Part shown: positions 28,401-36,840 of the stretch, piece after piece
Layout of the letters: every line of letters begins with the position of its first letter
Numbering within the stretch: position 1 is the first letter of the stretch
Assembly (NCBI RefSeq): GCF_007971225.1
Contig: NZ_CP042435.1
Location: 4,529,501 to 4,593,500 of the forward strand
From: Panacibacter ginsenosidivorans
Lineage (GTDB): Bacteria > Bacteroidota > Bacteroidia > Chitinophagales > Chitinophagaceae
Direction: 5' to 3'
DNA length: 64,000 nucleotides
The notes under the pieces: model-generated
Told to the model about the DNA's origin: nothing
The model's input: the letters and a program-made list of their open reading frames with translations, nothing else
Databases searched by the model: none
Program-made: the position numbers and the translations under genes

Positions 28401-30905
28401 TCTTATGATTTTTCCGCACATCAGATAAAACCAGCCTTTAGCTTAGTCCTTAAGCAATTACAGGATGAATACAATATAAACGACCAGGTCATCCAAAACA
28501 AAAAGTCTCTGGAGAAAAAATATAAAGTTGACAATATTGAAAATGTTTATTCCGGAATTGAAGTTTTGCGGGGAAAACAGGGTGATAAAGAAATCGATTA
28601 CCTGCTGGAACATCCACAAGCTAATGAACTCGTCCTGCAGTTAAGCAAATTGAACAACCAATTGCATCAGCTGGAGCTGCAGTTACAGCAATGCTTATAT
28701 GGAGCTAAAGAAAAATCACTGGCACAAATCAGTGATGAGTTGTCGACCCTTAAAAGCAATATGGATGTATTAAAAGATCTCCTGCCAAGCCTCCAAAAGT
28801 TTATTATGCTTCCTGAAAATGTCCAGCAATTTATACGTAAAATCCCTGTCACGCCCATACAGGCGGAATCCGCAATGGCAAGTAAAACGCTTGAAATACT
28901 GTTCCGGAACAGGCAGACGTTCGCAGGCATTAATCAGAAGATGTTACAGGAAACGGTAAAAGATATTGATGCACTCTACCGTGAATTATTAATGCTGAAC
29001 AGCGAATACATAAGAGCTGAACGCAGGCAAAAGTTCATAAATAATTATGAATTAAGTAACGCTTCTTCCGCTGTACTGACGACAGAACAAAAGCAAGGCA
29101 AAAAGGAATACACGGATGGCAGAAGAATATTAGAACATGAAATGGGAAAGACAATGCGGTTTAAAAGCATCCGTGAAATTGCATCCAACGAAAGCGGCAA
29201 CGTCTTGAAAGATATCAAACCCGTATGGCTCATGAGCCCGCTGAGTGTGAGTGATAGCCTTCCGCTCGATACAGGTTTTTTTGATGTAGTCATATTTGAT
29301 GAAGCCAGCCAGATCACGCTCGAAGAGGGTATTCCCGCGCTGTTTCGGGCACCCCAGACGATTATTGTGGGTGACGACAAGCAAATGCCGCCGAGCAACT
29401 TCTTCTCTGCAAAAGCAGATGACCCGGAAGACCTTGAAGTGGTGGACGGTGAGAAAGAAGATGAAATACTCAGCGCTGATGCTGACAGTCTGCTTGTTCA
29501 GGGAGCACGCAAGCTGGACAGTACGATGCTTAGCTGGCATTATCGCAGCAGGTATGAAACGCTGATAAGCTACTCAAACCATGCTTTCTACGGGGCCGGG
29601 TTGCTCACCATCCCAGACAAGACGGTCCATCATCTTGAGAAGCAGTTAACCGAGATACAGCAACCCGAGGAAGGCAGTGAGCACGCGGCTGAACTATTAA
29701 ATGGCAGCATTAGCTTCCATTATCTCCCCAACAGCGTTTATGAAAACAGGAATAATATCAGCGAGGCCAAATACATAGCGAGCATGGTGAAAAAGCTCCT
29801 GCTGGATAATGTCCGGGAAACCATCGGTATCGTCGCGTTTAGTCAGGAACAGCAGGGGATTATCGAAGAAGCAATTGAAAATTTAGCAGCCGGTGATAGA
29901 GCTTTCGACGAGGTTTTGGAAAAAGCCTATAACAGGAAAGATGAAGGACAGTTTACGGGGCTTTTTATAAAGAATCTGGAAAATGTGCAGGGCGATGAGC
30001 GGGACATCATCATTATGAGCGTATGTTATGGTCACGATAGCAACAAAAAGATGTTAATGAATTTTGGTCCCATTAACAGGAAGGGAGGAGAGAAAAGATT
30101 AAATGTAATTTTTAGCAGGGCTAAAAAACACATGGCGGTTGTCAGCAGCATCCGGCAGCATCATATCACTAACGACCTCAACGAAGGAGCTAACTATTTT
30201 AAACGCTTTTTATCTTATGCGGAAATGGTAAGCACCGGTAATATGAAGGCAGCGCGAAACATTCTCGACAGTTTGGTAACAAACGAACAAAAGAAAACGG
30301 AAATAATCAATGGTTGTGCTGTTACCACATTACAGATAAAAAACGCACTTGAAACAAAAGGATTGATTGTAGAAGAACAGATTGGTCAGAGTAGTTTCAA
30401 ATGCAGTCTTGGTATTAAAAGGAAACTGCAAGACCCCGATTATGCTTTAGGCATATTGATCGACGACGAACTCCATTACCGCAACGATGATTTGATGGAG
30501 CAGTATTATCAACGTCCGGCAATTTTACAATCTTTTGGTTGGCGTGTCACCAATGTCTTTGCAAAAGACTGGTTAGAAGATCCGGAGAGAGTATTGAGCG
30601 CGTTGCTTCGGTTGCTTCAGGAAAATCCGGTTTCCACAGAAGCTGAACAAACCGAAAAGCAAACTGAAGTTCTAGCGGAAAAGGAGGAAAAAGAATTGGG
30701 AACGAAGTTGCTTTCTGCAAATGGTGAAAAATTCTGGTCGGTTATTCAGCAAGAACACCAAATTCAGATAAGATTTGGCAGAAGCGGTACGCCAGGTCAG
30801 GTGCAGATAAAAACATACGCAACCGCAGAAGAGGCCACCTTAGCAAGAAACAAGCTGATTGAGGAACAATTAGCTGCCGGGTTTCAGCACCTCATCTTTA
30901 GTTGA
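25500..30905 (+). CDS. Giant DUF4011 SF1 helicase with kinase-like N-terminus, nuclease-like and WGR C-terminal domains
   Basis: 1801 aa. Residues 1-225 resemble a degraded protein kinase C-lobe (QTDIFCLGLILGSVVMG, DRSQRS) without visible catalytic motifs. DUF4011 begins near 249 with LRNRLFDTSRRNRLLYY. The SF1 helicase has Walker A GPPGTGKSQT (about 640), DEASQ (about 1265), GDDKQMPPS (about 1290), WHYRSRYETLI (about 1345), NVQGDERDIIIMS (about 1494) and FSRAKKHMAVV (about 1536), with a long helical insertion between. Residues 1620-1715 match the Vsr/MTES_1575-type endonuclease fold, but the usual first Asp and ExDG are altered (FKCSLGI, GILIDDE). A WGR domain ends the protein (KFWSVI, IRFGRSGTPGQ). 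WGR domains bind nucleic acid ends in PARP-like proteins. Likely a cytoplasmic defence sensor/effector. Confidence 0.88.
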   Translation: MSTNTTFQQYLQSAFTTGPWSTDEVIEFVLPLFEEVLSFHDNGQVGSFEKPETIFLTDGRLDIDETFTHAPVSDLKTVKKLLEYQQIHGYTITERVLLDDDLGNNRTVAVNLHVQTNPNDELKHPVYLPGYQCYELKAGHHDAQTDIFCLGLILGSVVMGLDLYEVEDLNKFVVYRNQPAGLNSRMHPTICGLVTEMTELDRSQRSRDLQEIVQRLKYYRDYDPQKETDLSKLAAFQVKQPADRKTFILSKLRNRLFDTSRRNRLLYYKPNGRFVNLTVSSVPMVLHYQSINPQLLFTWNSEIAAQIIRQNDISLNKYLRFEDHPYLNAQLNGIRQHAENDKKEYGFSQLKLVVAFLHWHNLKEDSSERIQSPLLLLPVELDRKKSLKEEKFTLKITDNAALINPILANHLKDLYGIALPESIDFDDVSMTQFFEMLQEKINAAKQGVKLNYIDKPRIKIVHNIARQTINNYRKKLKLKGTPAFQQVDYSYSDENYKPLGLELFRQKVEPRQSTLQFLLSDNPVPAGTNNFAETSGTAVKSTFHLTDGESNAYSWDFDICNIVLGNFNYKKMSLVSDYNKVTDQGIEHPVFAELFTNEPKRRQEKVVPNDPAEWYHVITADPTQAKAVLHSRTGNSYIIQGPPGTGKSQTITNLIADFLAKGKTILFVCEKRAALDVVYYRLKQNKLAELCCYIHDSQGDKKEFIKDLKLVYDDFLKNKMDLTAITAKRKAVLDRLLAKINVLQTYHQQQREVDPAAGVSTRNLVETVVGTKAFVPKLDNLQKEAVPNYHQWLQYGDTIHQLGKALEDTGAEPQFSGHPFSNLGIEVIKAENPFSLMDSLTTHANASIQQISAVIGQNNIPSEHAAYLENIKNLIRDAVVLEPLAQSRNLRLVEKTNPESQEFEESYREYEEIINAYQHSLDANKRWVNKFDKQEVEQAIELAEKHEKSFFSFLNGNWRRLKNQLKQSYDFSAHQIKPAFSLVLKQLQDEYNINDQVIQNKKSLEKKYKVDNIENVYSGIEVLRGKQGDKEIDYLLEHPQANELVLQLSKLNNQLHQLELQLQQCLYGAKEKSLAQISDELSTLKSNMDVLKDLLPSLQKFIMLPENVQQFIRKIPVTPIQAESAMASKTLEILFRNRQTFAGINQKMLQETVKDIDALYRELLMLNSEYIRAERRQKFINNYELSNASSAVLTTEQKQGKKEYTDGRRILEHEMGKTMRFKSIREIASNESGNVLKDIKPVWLMSPLSVSDSLPLDTGFFDVVIFDEASQITLEEGIPALFRAPQTIIVGDDKQMPPSNFFSAKADDPEDLEVVDGEKEDEILSADADSLLVQGARKLDSTMLSWHYRSRYETLISYSNHAFYGAGLLTIPDKTVHHLEKQLTEIQQPEEGSEHAAELLNGSISFHYLPNSVYENRNNISEAKYIASMVKKLLLDNVRETIGIVAFSQEQQGIIEEAIENLAAGDRAFDEVLEKAYNRKDEGQFTGLFIKNLENVQGDERDIIIMSVCYGHDSNKKMLMNFGPINRKGGEKRLNVIFSRAKKHMAVVSSIRQHHITNDLNEGANYFKRFLSYAEMVSTGNMKAARNILDSLVTNEQKKTEIINGCAVTTLQIKNALETKGLIVEEQIGQSSFKCSLGIKRKLQDPDYALGILIDDELHYRNDDLMEQYYQRPAILQSFGWRVTNVFAKDWLEDPERVLSALLRLLQENPVSTEAEQTEKQTEVLAEKEEKELGTKLLSANGEKFWSVIQQEHQIQIRFGRSGTPGQVQIKTYATAEEATLARNKLIEEQLAAGFQHLIFS

Positions 30906-30958
30906 TTAGACTATTGAGAAATAATTTTTTAGACCTTCATATTTAGTCTTTAGACATA

Positions 30959-31130
30959 ATGAATATATCACCCCAGGAAATTAAAGACGTTTGAGATAAG
31001 AGCGGATATTTATTTGAGCAAAAGGTTGCATCAGTTATTGAAAGGTTTGGGTGTCACACGAAGACCAACCGAGACTGACATACTTGATACTTATTTATTG
31101 TGATATTGATTGTGACAGATCAACACATCC
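30959..31130 (+). pseudogene. Decayed fragment of a nuclease-like gene start
   Basis: From ATG 30959 the frame reads NISPQEIKDV-stop-DKSGYLFEQKVASVIERFG..TKTNRD-stop. The SGYLFEQ-VA--IE-FG--TKTNR pattern resembles the N-terminus of hypothetical proteins with a restriction-endonuclease-like core, but in-frame stops at least twice within 60 codons show it is dead. No downstream part of the gene survives. Confidence 0.5.
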
Positions 31131-31198
31131 GGTATCCTCACTCCCAATCACGAGGACTTATTAAGATTTTTAAATTGTATCTGTCAATCTTTACACTG

Positions 31199-31400
31199 TT
31201 AATGCATCAAACCCGTTGGGTGTTGTGAAAGCAACGCTCATCGAGTACGTTTTGTATAATGCTGTAAATACGGATGTTCGGATAGCAAGCTTTGTAAAAC
31301 GGCAGAAGGCAAATGGTATGATGCAGCTACAAGTACTGTCATCGACAGTCATTTGTCAACTTCATTAAAAAGGGCGATTGATGATCCTGAAAAGTATGGA
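31199..31400 (+). pseudogene. Frameshifted copy of the 95-aa small protein family
   Basis: Reads NASNPLGVVKATLIEYVLYNAV, then after a frameshift SKLCKTAEGKWYDAATSTVIDSHLSTSLKRAIDDPEK. These match, in order, NPLGIVKATLIEYALYKP and GKLYKTNEGNWYDAP..LSASLKKAIDEAEK of the intact gene at 35401. The N-terminal third is missing or scrambled. Confidence 0.85.
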
Positions 31401-31427
31401 CTATTTCCAAAACTTTCCGATCGATAT

Positions 31428-31810
31428 ACTGCAATGAGAACAGTAGAATAAGTAACCAAAATAAACATAGATTTGTTTTGCTGTATCAGTTGCTGCAGGT
31501 TCCTTACTTTGTCCTGTAGCGCGATGGGTGTAATAAAATCCTTGCCGCCAGTTTTCTGCATCAGCGAAACATCTTCCTTATGTCCGATGACAGTATCAAA
31601 AAAACTTTGTATTGCAAGCGCCGCTTCTGCCAACATTGAACAATTAAAAATGCTCATATTTTCACCGCCACCTCTTAACGGGATGCATCCGGGAGTTCGT
31701 TTTCATTGAGGCTTATACTCAAAATTGAGATCGAAAAACGCCAGTGGGTAGCGTAACTGGTGCTTGATGTCGATTCTGATAATGCCGTTCCTGCTGCTTA
31801 CCACATTGAC
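31428..31810 (-). pseudogene. Decayed copy of the exonuclease VII-like membrane protein
   Basis: On the minus strand the remnants run GIIRIDIKHQLRYPLAFFDLNF, SLNENELPDAS, RGGGENMSIFN, LAEAALAIQSFFDTVIGHKEDVSLMQK and a tail resembling the membrane anchor of the intact 36841-37920 gene. At least one stop/frameshift precedes RGGGENMSIFN, and the coiled-coil segment between ITPIAL and the tail is deleted. It lies tail-to-tail with the decayed small-family copy, the same two families that stay intact 4-6 kb to the right. Confidence 0.88.
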
Positions 31811-32029
31811 ACCTTTTAAGGTAGAAGGCATTAGCCAGACGGACACAAAACAGGAAAAATCTTCTAAAAAACGGGAAAAACACGGTAAGTTTATACACTG
31901 ATTCTGCTCACTTTTGATATTGGATAAAAAACAAATGCCTGGTTCATTCTCACGTTTGGTTTAAGTACACCTCCTCTATCTGCTGAAATGCCGACCCATT
32001 TTGTAAAACATTAAACCGTTCCGTTAACC

Positions 32030-34438
32030 ATGGCAACCAAACTTTCAAAAACGCATTACTTTGTTTTTGCCTGCCTCTTTCTTGGCATCCTTGGCAGTTT
32101 TATTCAGGGGGAATTCTGGAGTGCCAGGGCACTTGCAGAAAGTACCCTGATCATTTGCGCACTCAGTTACCTCGCGTCAAAATATTATGCAGGCACGATT
32201 ATCCGCAAATACCAGGATTTTTATTATAATCCGGGAAAAGGACGCCGGTTTTGGGACACCGTTATCATAGAGAGCAGCTTTCACATTATTATGCCGGTTG
32301 CACTGGCATTGCTTTATGCCTGCTGTTTACTGATGCTGCTAAAATACCTGCCCCAATCGTCGTACAAGACCGTTGCCAATCTTGTCAATCCTGTCATAGA
32401 TTTCAACAAGCACTACATCAAATACCCGCTTACGTTGCTGGTTACCGTACTGGGTATCCTGACACTCACAAGATATTTATCTGTAAAAAAATACAAGTCG
32501 TTTCAAAAAGCATCCAAATACATCGGTATGCCATTCAAAGTTGCAGCGACACTTTCTTTTTTTCTCATGCAGGACAAAGGCATCAGTAACAACCTGCTGG
32601 AATACCATTTTAATGCAAACCCGGTTGTAGCGCAGTTCACAACTTTCAATGCTGCGACGCAACAGGATGTTGCACGTCAAAAGGAAATTAAAACCGCTTT
32701 AAATGCTTACCTGGACTATGTTATTGAGCGGCTGAATAATAATTATCAATCAAAGGAAGAGAGCGACACTTCGCAAATTGTGGTTCACCCGGATGCCGTT
32801 AAGTTGAAAGCGCTTGTTGAACAATTTCCGCAGGTCAGGGATGCAGTGATTGACCATATCAAACGCGACCCGGTTTATCTGATCGGCGACAATGACAAGA
32901 CCTTCACAAAGTACCACGAAGCCATATGGACTTACAATGAACATGAAGTAAAAACCTCCAATTTTTATGAAACCGTATCGAAAAAGGAATCATCCTTTTT
33001 TGAGGATTTCCTTTCGGTGATTGCGGATGAACGAACCAGTATCAAAAAAAAGCCGTTAGGTGAAAATGCGGAGATCATTCAAAAATTGATGGGCGATTTC
33101 TGGAGCGAATTTATTCCCGCTGATAAGCTTACTGAATCCATCCCGCTGCATAAGATCTTAAAAGATAAAGCCATTGACCTGCTCAACGACAAACTGATGA
33201 ACGGTATTTACACGCTCTTTACAAAAAGAAGGGTCACCAAAAACGATATACAGGAACTTAATACGTATATCGACGATGTTGTTACGGACGACTATAAGGC
33301 AGCGCTAAATTCGGTAAAAAACAAGTTCACTGTTTTGGGTGATTATTATTCGGAATTGAGCAAAACCGCAGCCACTGATTATTTTAACACCATTGAGAAA
33401 ACAGCAGATCGTTCTGTGGTGACTTATGAAGAAGGTATCATACAACAAAGAGCCTATCTTGAAAAAATAAAAGCCGAATGGAATACTGAGTCTGACGTTA
33501 AAAAAAATGTGGAAGCACTCAAACGACGATACCCGGACAGGACCGATGAAGAACTGGAGGACTACGTCAAAGTAGTGCGTGATGAACAATTGCAAAATCT
33601 GGACGACAGGATCGGAGAGATAGATGCGGCGCTACGGCAAAAGGAAAACCTGAAAGATTATACGTTTATCAGGGACCGTTTCAGCGCCGGGGGCATTTTC
33701 CTGGGCCGCTCCATTACACCATATGGTTATACCAGTCCCTGCGGCGGGAGGTTTTATCCTGCGCTAAGGGATTGCCCGAATGCGTTACTTACAGGCAATC
33801 TGCTTACGCTTGAACTGAATAACAATAAACTGGTGGTAAAAACTAGCACGGGCAGTTTTGAAAGCGAATCTGCTGTCTCTCCAGGCCTGTTACTTGCTGC
33901 CTATAATTATGTTTATGCTGAAAACACTTACCCGGTGCTGATTGATGGTTTTTTTGACAATAAGGGAAACGAGATCTTTGCGTACAATAGAAATTTCACT
34001 TATGACGCTGCATTGTTGCACACGCTTTTCAAGTCGGATAACTTTATATTTGATGTACTGGATGACTCCATAGCTGATACAGATCTCCGGTCCAGGTTCC
34101 GTGATGCCGTTACTACCTTCCATGCGGAACGCAAAGACGTTTCACTGTCACGCATTTTTGATGATGCTTATTTTATTACGACAACCAAGAGTGGTCATTT
34201 CGATATAAATACCCAGCTTACCTTTAGCGTGGTGGCAAACGATGGTGATAATACCAGTACCAGGTACCGGGAAATGAGCGATTTGTCAGCAACGTTCAAT
34301 AGTAATTACGAATGGTTGCTTAACAGGTATCCCTATCTGAACGACCTTGTGAAATTTGCATCTTACCAGGCGTTGTTCCGTGCACTGCCGCAAAACAAAG
34401 TGGACATTACTGACCTGATCTTAAAGAATAAAAATTGA
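32030..34438 (+). CDS. Large membrane-anchored protein of unknown function
   Basis: 802 aa. The first 150 residues contain about four hydrophobic helices (about 10-28, 34-50, 78-100, 128-148) separated by short basic loops. The remainder is soluble, charged and largely helical (about 180-560, with heptad-like stretches such as EKIKAEWNTESDVKKNVEALKR split by polar segments), and ends in a mixed alpha/beta region with FSAGGIFLGRSITPYGYTSPCGGRF near residue 550. I do not recognise a family. It follows the pseudogene graveyard and is 33 bp upstream of a 238-aa helical gene, with which it probably forms an operon. Confidence 0.8.
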   Translation: MATKLSKTHYFVFACLFLGILGSFIQGEFWSARALAESTLIICALSYLASKYYAGTIIRKYQDFYYNPGKGRRFWDTVIIESSFHIIMPVALALLYACCLLMLLKYLPQSSYKTVANLVNPVIDFNKHYIKYPLTLLVTVLGILTLTRYLSVKKYKSFQKASKYIGMPFKVAATLSFFLMQDKGISNNLLEYHFNANPVVAQFTTFNAATQQDVARQKEIKTALNAYLDYVIERLNNNYQSKEESDTSQIVVHPDAVKLKALVEQFPQVRDAVIDHIKRDPVYLIGDNDKTFTKYHEAIWTYNEHEVKTSNFYETVSKKESSFFEDFLSVIADERTSIKKKPLGENAEIIQKLMGDFWSEFIPADKLTESIPLHKILKDKAIDLLNDKLMNGIYTLFTKRRVTKNDIQELNTYIDDVVTDDYKAALNSVKNKFTVLGDYYSELSKTAATDYFNTIEKTADRSVVTYEEGIIQQRAYLEKIKAEWNTESDVKKNVEALKRRYPDRTDEELEDYVKVVRDEQLQNLDDRIGEIDAALRQKENLKDYTFIRDRFSAGGIFLGRSITPYGYTSPCGGRFYPALRDCPNALLTGNLLTLELNNNKLVVKTSTGSFESESAVSPGLLLAAYNYVYAENTYPVLIDGFFDNKGNEIFAYNRNFTYDAALLHTLFKSDNFIFDVLDDSIADTDLRSRFRDAVTTFHAERKDVSLSRIFDDAYFITTTKSGHFDINTQLTFSVVANDGDNTSTRYREMSDLSATFNSNYEWLLNRYPYLNDLVKFASYQALFRALPQNKVDITDLILKNKN

Positions 34439-34471
34439 AATTATTTAATTATAGAATTAAATCCCTGCTGT

Positions 34472-35188
34472 ATGGTTTCCGTTAAAGATGTCGCCGATGT
34501 AATCAAAATGCTGGGCGATGTTGTCAAGAGCACCCGGGAAATTATAAATGCTGTTAATGATGGCAGAAAATATCTTGCGCTGAAATACCCTGACGCACAA
34601 AGGGATTTCAGCAGCCTGATTGACCAGATGCAAAAAGCGATTGAAGGAATGGCCAAAGTAACAAGTGTCATCACGAATTTTCGTTTTGTGATTGCAGGCA
34701 ATGTTGATGATAGTACGATAGCATACAGTGAACTTGCCCGCTTTAATGACTATATCATCAGCCAAAAGGCGGACGTTGCTGTACTTAGAAATGTTGCCCG
34801 GAAACTCAAGGCTGACTGTGGAAAGGTGCGGACGCTTAGAGATAAGCTAGATGAACGTACAAAGGAGCGATCCTGGGGTTCGCTATTCGGATTGCTGGGA
34901 GATAAAGCACAGCAACGTACCGTTGAATTACATAGCACGATCAGTAATTTCTACGCTGATGACGAAAGAATGATAGAGCTGATTAACCAGACACTGGATC
35001 TCGCGGAAAGTGCGATCAAAGATATAGAGTATGTTCTTGGTCCGGCAGGAGTCGCCAATCCTTATAATGTTCCTGAAGCGGCCACAATCCTTGGGATTTA
35101 CGCTAAGTTATTTGAAGCTCCGAATAAGGATCTTCAGCATCTGGCAAATATTATGAGTGAGGCTCAATCCGCTCTTATCATAGGATAA
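34472..35188 (+). CDS. All-helical protein of unknown function
   Basis: 238 aa, no signal peptide or membrane helix. It begins VSVKDVADVIKMLGDVVKSTREI and is helical throughout, with paired helices like a coiled hairpin or MCP/NACHT-associated helical domain (LRNVARKLKADCGKVRTLRDKLDERTKER at about 110-138). GSLFGLLGDKAQQ in the middle is a glycine-containing hinge. Co-transcription with the membrane protein upstream (33-bp gap) suggests a partner in one complex. No family recognised. Confidence 0.75.
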   Translation: MVSVKDVADVIKMLGDVVKSTREIINAVNDGRKYLALKYPDAQRDFSSLIDQMQKAIEGMAKVTSVITNFRFVIAGNVDDSTIAYSELARFNDYIISQKADVAVLRNVARKLKADCGKVRTLRDKLDERTKERSWGSLFGLLGDKAQQRTVELHSTISNFYADDERMIELINQTLDLAESAIKDIEYVLGPAGVANPYNVPEAATILGIYAKLFEAPNKDLQHLANIMSEAQSALIIG

Positions 35189-35400
35189 CCAAGCCGAAAT
35201 ACCGGCTCTGTTGTTTAAGTAAAAAAGGCACCACTCCAAAAGCAGTGAAACATGCTGTGAAGAGTGCCGGCAACTGTAAGAAAAAAGTGGATAAGAACTG
35301 GGGAACTAATTGCGCCCACCCATTAAATGATTCACACTTATCTGTAACTTCATTAAGGTTGACAAGATTTTTTTGCCTTATAAAATCACTTTAATACCTT

Positions 35401-35688
35401 ATGGAAATAAGAACGATCACCGTGCATGATGGAAGTAAATATTTTTATACCACATCAGCGTTTACTGCAGCAAACCCTTTAGGCATAGTTAAAGCCACGC
35501 TGATAGAATATGCACTTTATAAACCCGACAACAAGGAGGCGCCCATTGGCAAACTCTATAAAACCAATGAAGGCAACTGGTATGATGCACCAACAGATGA
35601 TGTCATTAACACACTACTGTCCGCTTCCCTGAAGAAGGCAATCGATGAAGCTGAAAAAATACACTCAGCAACTGAAGTTCATTCTTAA
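35401..35688 (+). CDS. Small conserved protein, family with three copies in the window
   Basis: 95 aa: MEIRTITVHDGSKYFYTTSA, then NPLGIVKATLIEYALY, KLYKTNEGNWYDAP and LSASLKKAIDEAEK. A homologue is intact at 58583-58858 (minus; GYVRATLVEYTL, KLHKTKDGFWYD, TLKKAIDEAE) and a decayed one lies at 31199. The pattern suggests a small alpha/beta domain with a conserved W-Y-D turn and an acidic C-terminal helix. Function unknown; occurrence both inside the island and beside the umu/ssb region suggests a mobile accessory family. Confidence 0.8.
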   Translation: MEIRTITVHDGSKYFYTTSAFTAANPLGIVKATLIEYALYKPDNKEAPIGKLYKTNEGNWYDAPTDDVINTLLSASLKKAIDEAEKIHSATEVHS

Positions 35689-35851
35689 TTGACGTAATAC
35701 TACTATCACGATATGTCCATTTCTCAAATCAATCTTTTTTTAGTTGTATTTGTGAAGGATTTTTTATTTTGTTACCATAAATACAGGCGTAGCCGGCAAG
35801 GCACTACGACAGCCTCAATCGACCATAAACAATTAACTTCCTGAGAATACA

Positions 35852-36757
35852 TTGAGTAAGGCTTTAAATGTTTTAAAAAATTTGATTTATATACCAATCG
35901 GAATTACTCTGATTGGTATGATATGTTATGGTATTTTTTATTTTATTGGTAGCTTATATATTGGTGGGCGTTTGGCTTATATAGGGACGGATAAAACTAT
36001 AATCGTTGATAGTGTTTGGTACACTTTAGAAAAAATAGACCCGGGTAAGCCAAGCGTAAAAGTAAACCACATAAGGTTTAAGAATTTTACAGGTTCGGTA
36101 TCGAATCTTCCACCAAAATTAAATCTTGGAGACTCTGTTCAAATTTTATATTACCAAAAATTCAATGAAGGATTAACAATTGAACATACAAATAAATTTA
36201 TCCAAATAGTAGATGGACTTGGCGGATTTATTATGGCTTTCGTTTTGGCTTCGCTTATGTTTATCGCTTTTTTTGTTCCTTTTATTTATCATACAATCGA
36301 AGAATTTCATTTTGTAAAAACAGCAATAGCCAAGAGTTACCAAAAGCCAGAATTTAAATCCGAGCAGATTTTAGAGACACACAAATTTTTGTCTTATTCA
36401 ATTAGGTTTTTACCATCCATATTATCGGTATTTATAAATGTTTTGGTATTACTCGTCTTTTTGAAAACGTTACTCTTTGTTGAAAAAGCAAATGAAGCTT
36501 TATGCGGAGTATTAGTAATAAGTATCTTGATATACTTTGCATTTATAAGCCCAAAATGGGTAAAATGGCTCTACTTACTAAGATACTCGAACCATTGGTT
36601 TCTTGAAGCATTACGAATAATCGTAGAAACTGTAATTGGATTGAAATTAATTGGCGAACTGCTTTTTCTATTCAAGAAAGAGGACTATTATTTCGGTAGC
36701 CTCTTTGATTTGTTTAAAGAAACCGCTGTAAAATTATTTGACTATTTGTTTGGTTGA
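35852..36757 (+). CDS. Multi-pass membrane protein, unknown function
   Basis: 301 aa starting at a TTG codon (SKALNVLKNLIYIPIG); no better ATG precedes the first membrane helix. A hydrophobic segment at about 9-36 is followed by an extracytoplasmic-looking domain (about 40-118, VDSVWYTLEKIDPGK..FKNFTGSVSNLPP, which resembles the DUF3592-type beta domain seen in Bacteroidota membrane proteins), then helices at about 123-148, 185-213 and 218-240. Base composition is AT-rich compared with the XseA-like neighbour, and the gene stands alone between two intergenic gaps. Confidence 0.65.
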   Translation: MSKALNVLKNLIYIPIGITLIGMICYGIFYFIGSLYIGGRLAYIGTDKTIIVDSVWYTLEKIDPGKPSVKVNHIRFKNFTGSVSNLPPKLNLGDSVQILYYQKFNEGLTIEHTNKFIQIVDGLGGFIMAFVLASLMFIAFFVPFIYHTIEEFHFVKTAIAKSYQKPEFKSEQILETHKFLSYSIRFLPSILSVFINVLVLLVFLKTLLFVEKANEALCGVLVISILIYFAFISPKWVKWLYLLRYSNHWFLEALRIIVETVIGLKLIGELLFLFKKEDYYFGSLFDLFKETAVKLFDYLFG

Positions 36758-36840
36758 TGAAAGACGCAAAAGTTGACTTTTTAAATTATTGAGTGAAACA
36801 AAACTACTTGGTGCTCGTAGACTCCTATACGATATAACTA

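Noticed and set aside
25500-30905. Assignment as a known Mokosh system
   Set aside because: No phospholipase-D domain or separate kinase partner is present, and the C-terminal WGR is not part of the described types as I know them.
30906-32029. Functional genes in the gap after the giant helicase
   Set aside because: Every recognisable segment contains stops or frameshifts relative to a homologue, so they were called pseudogenes.
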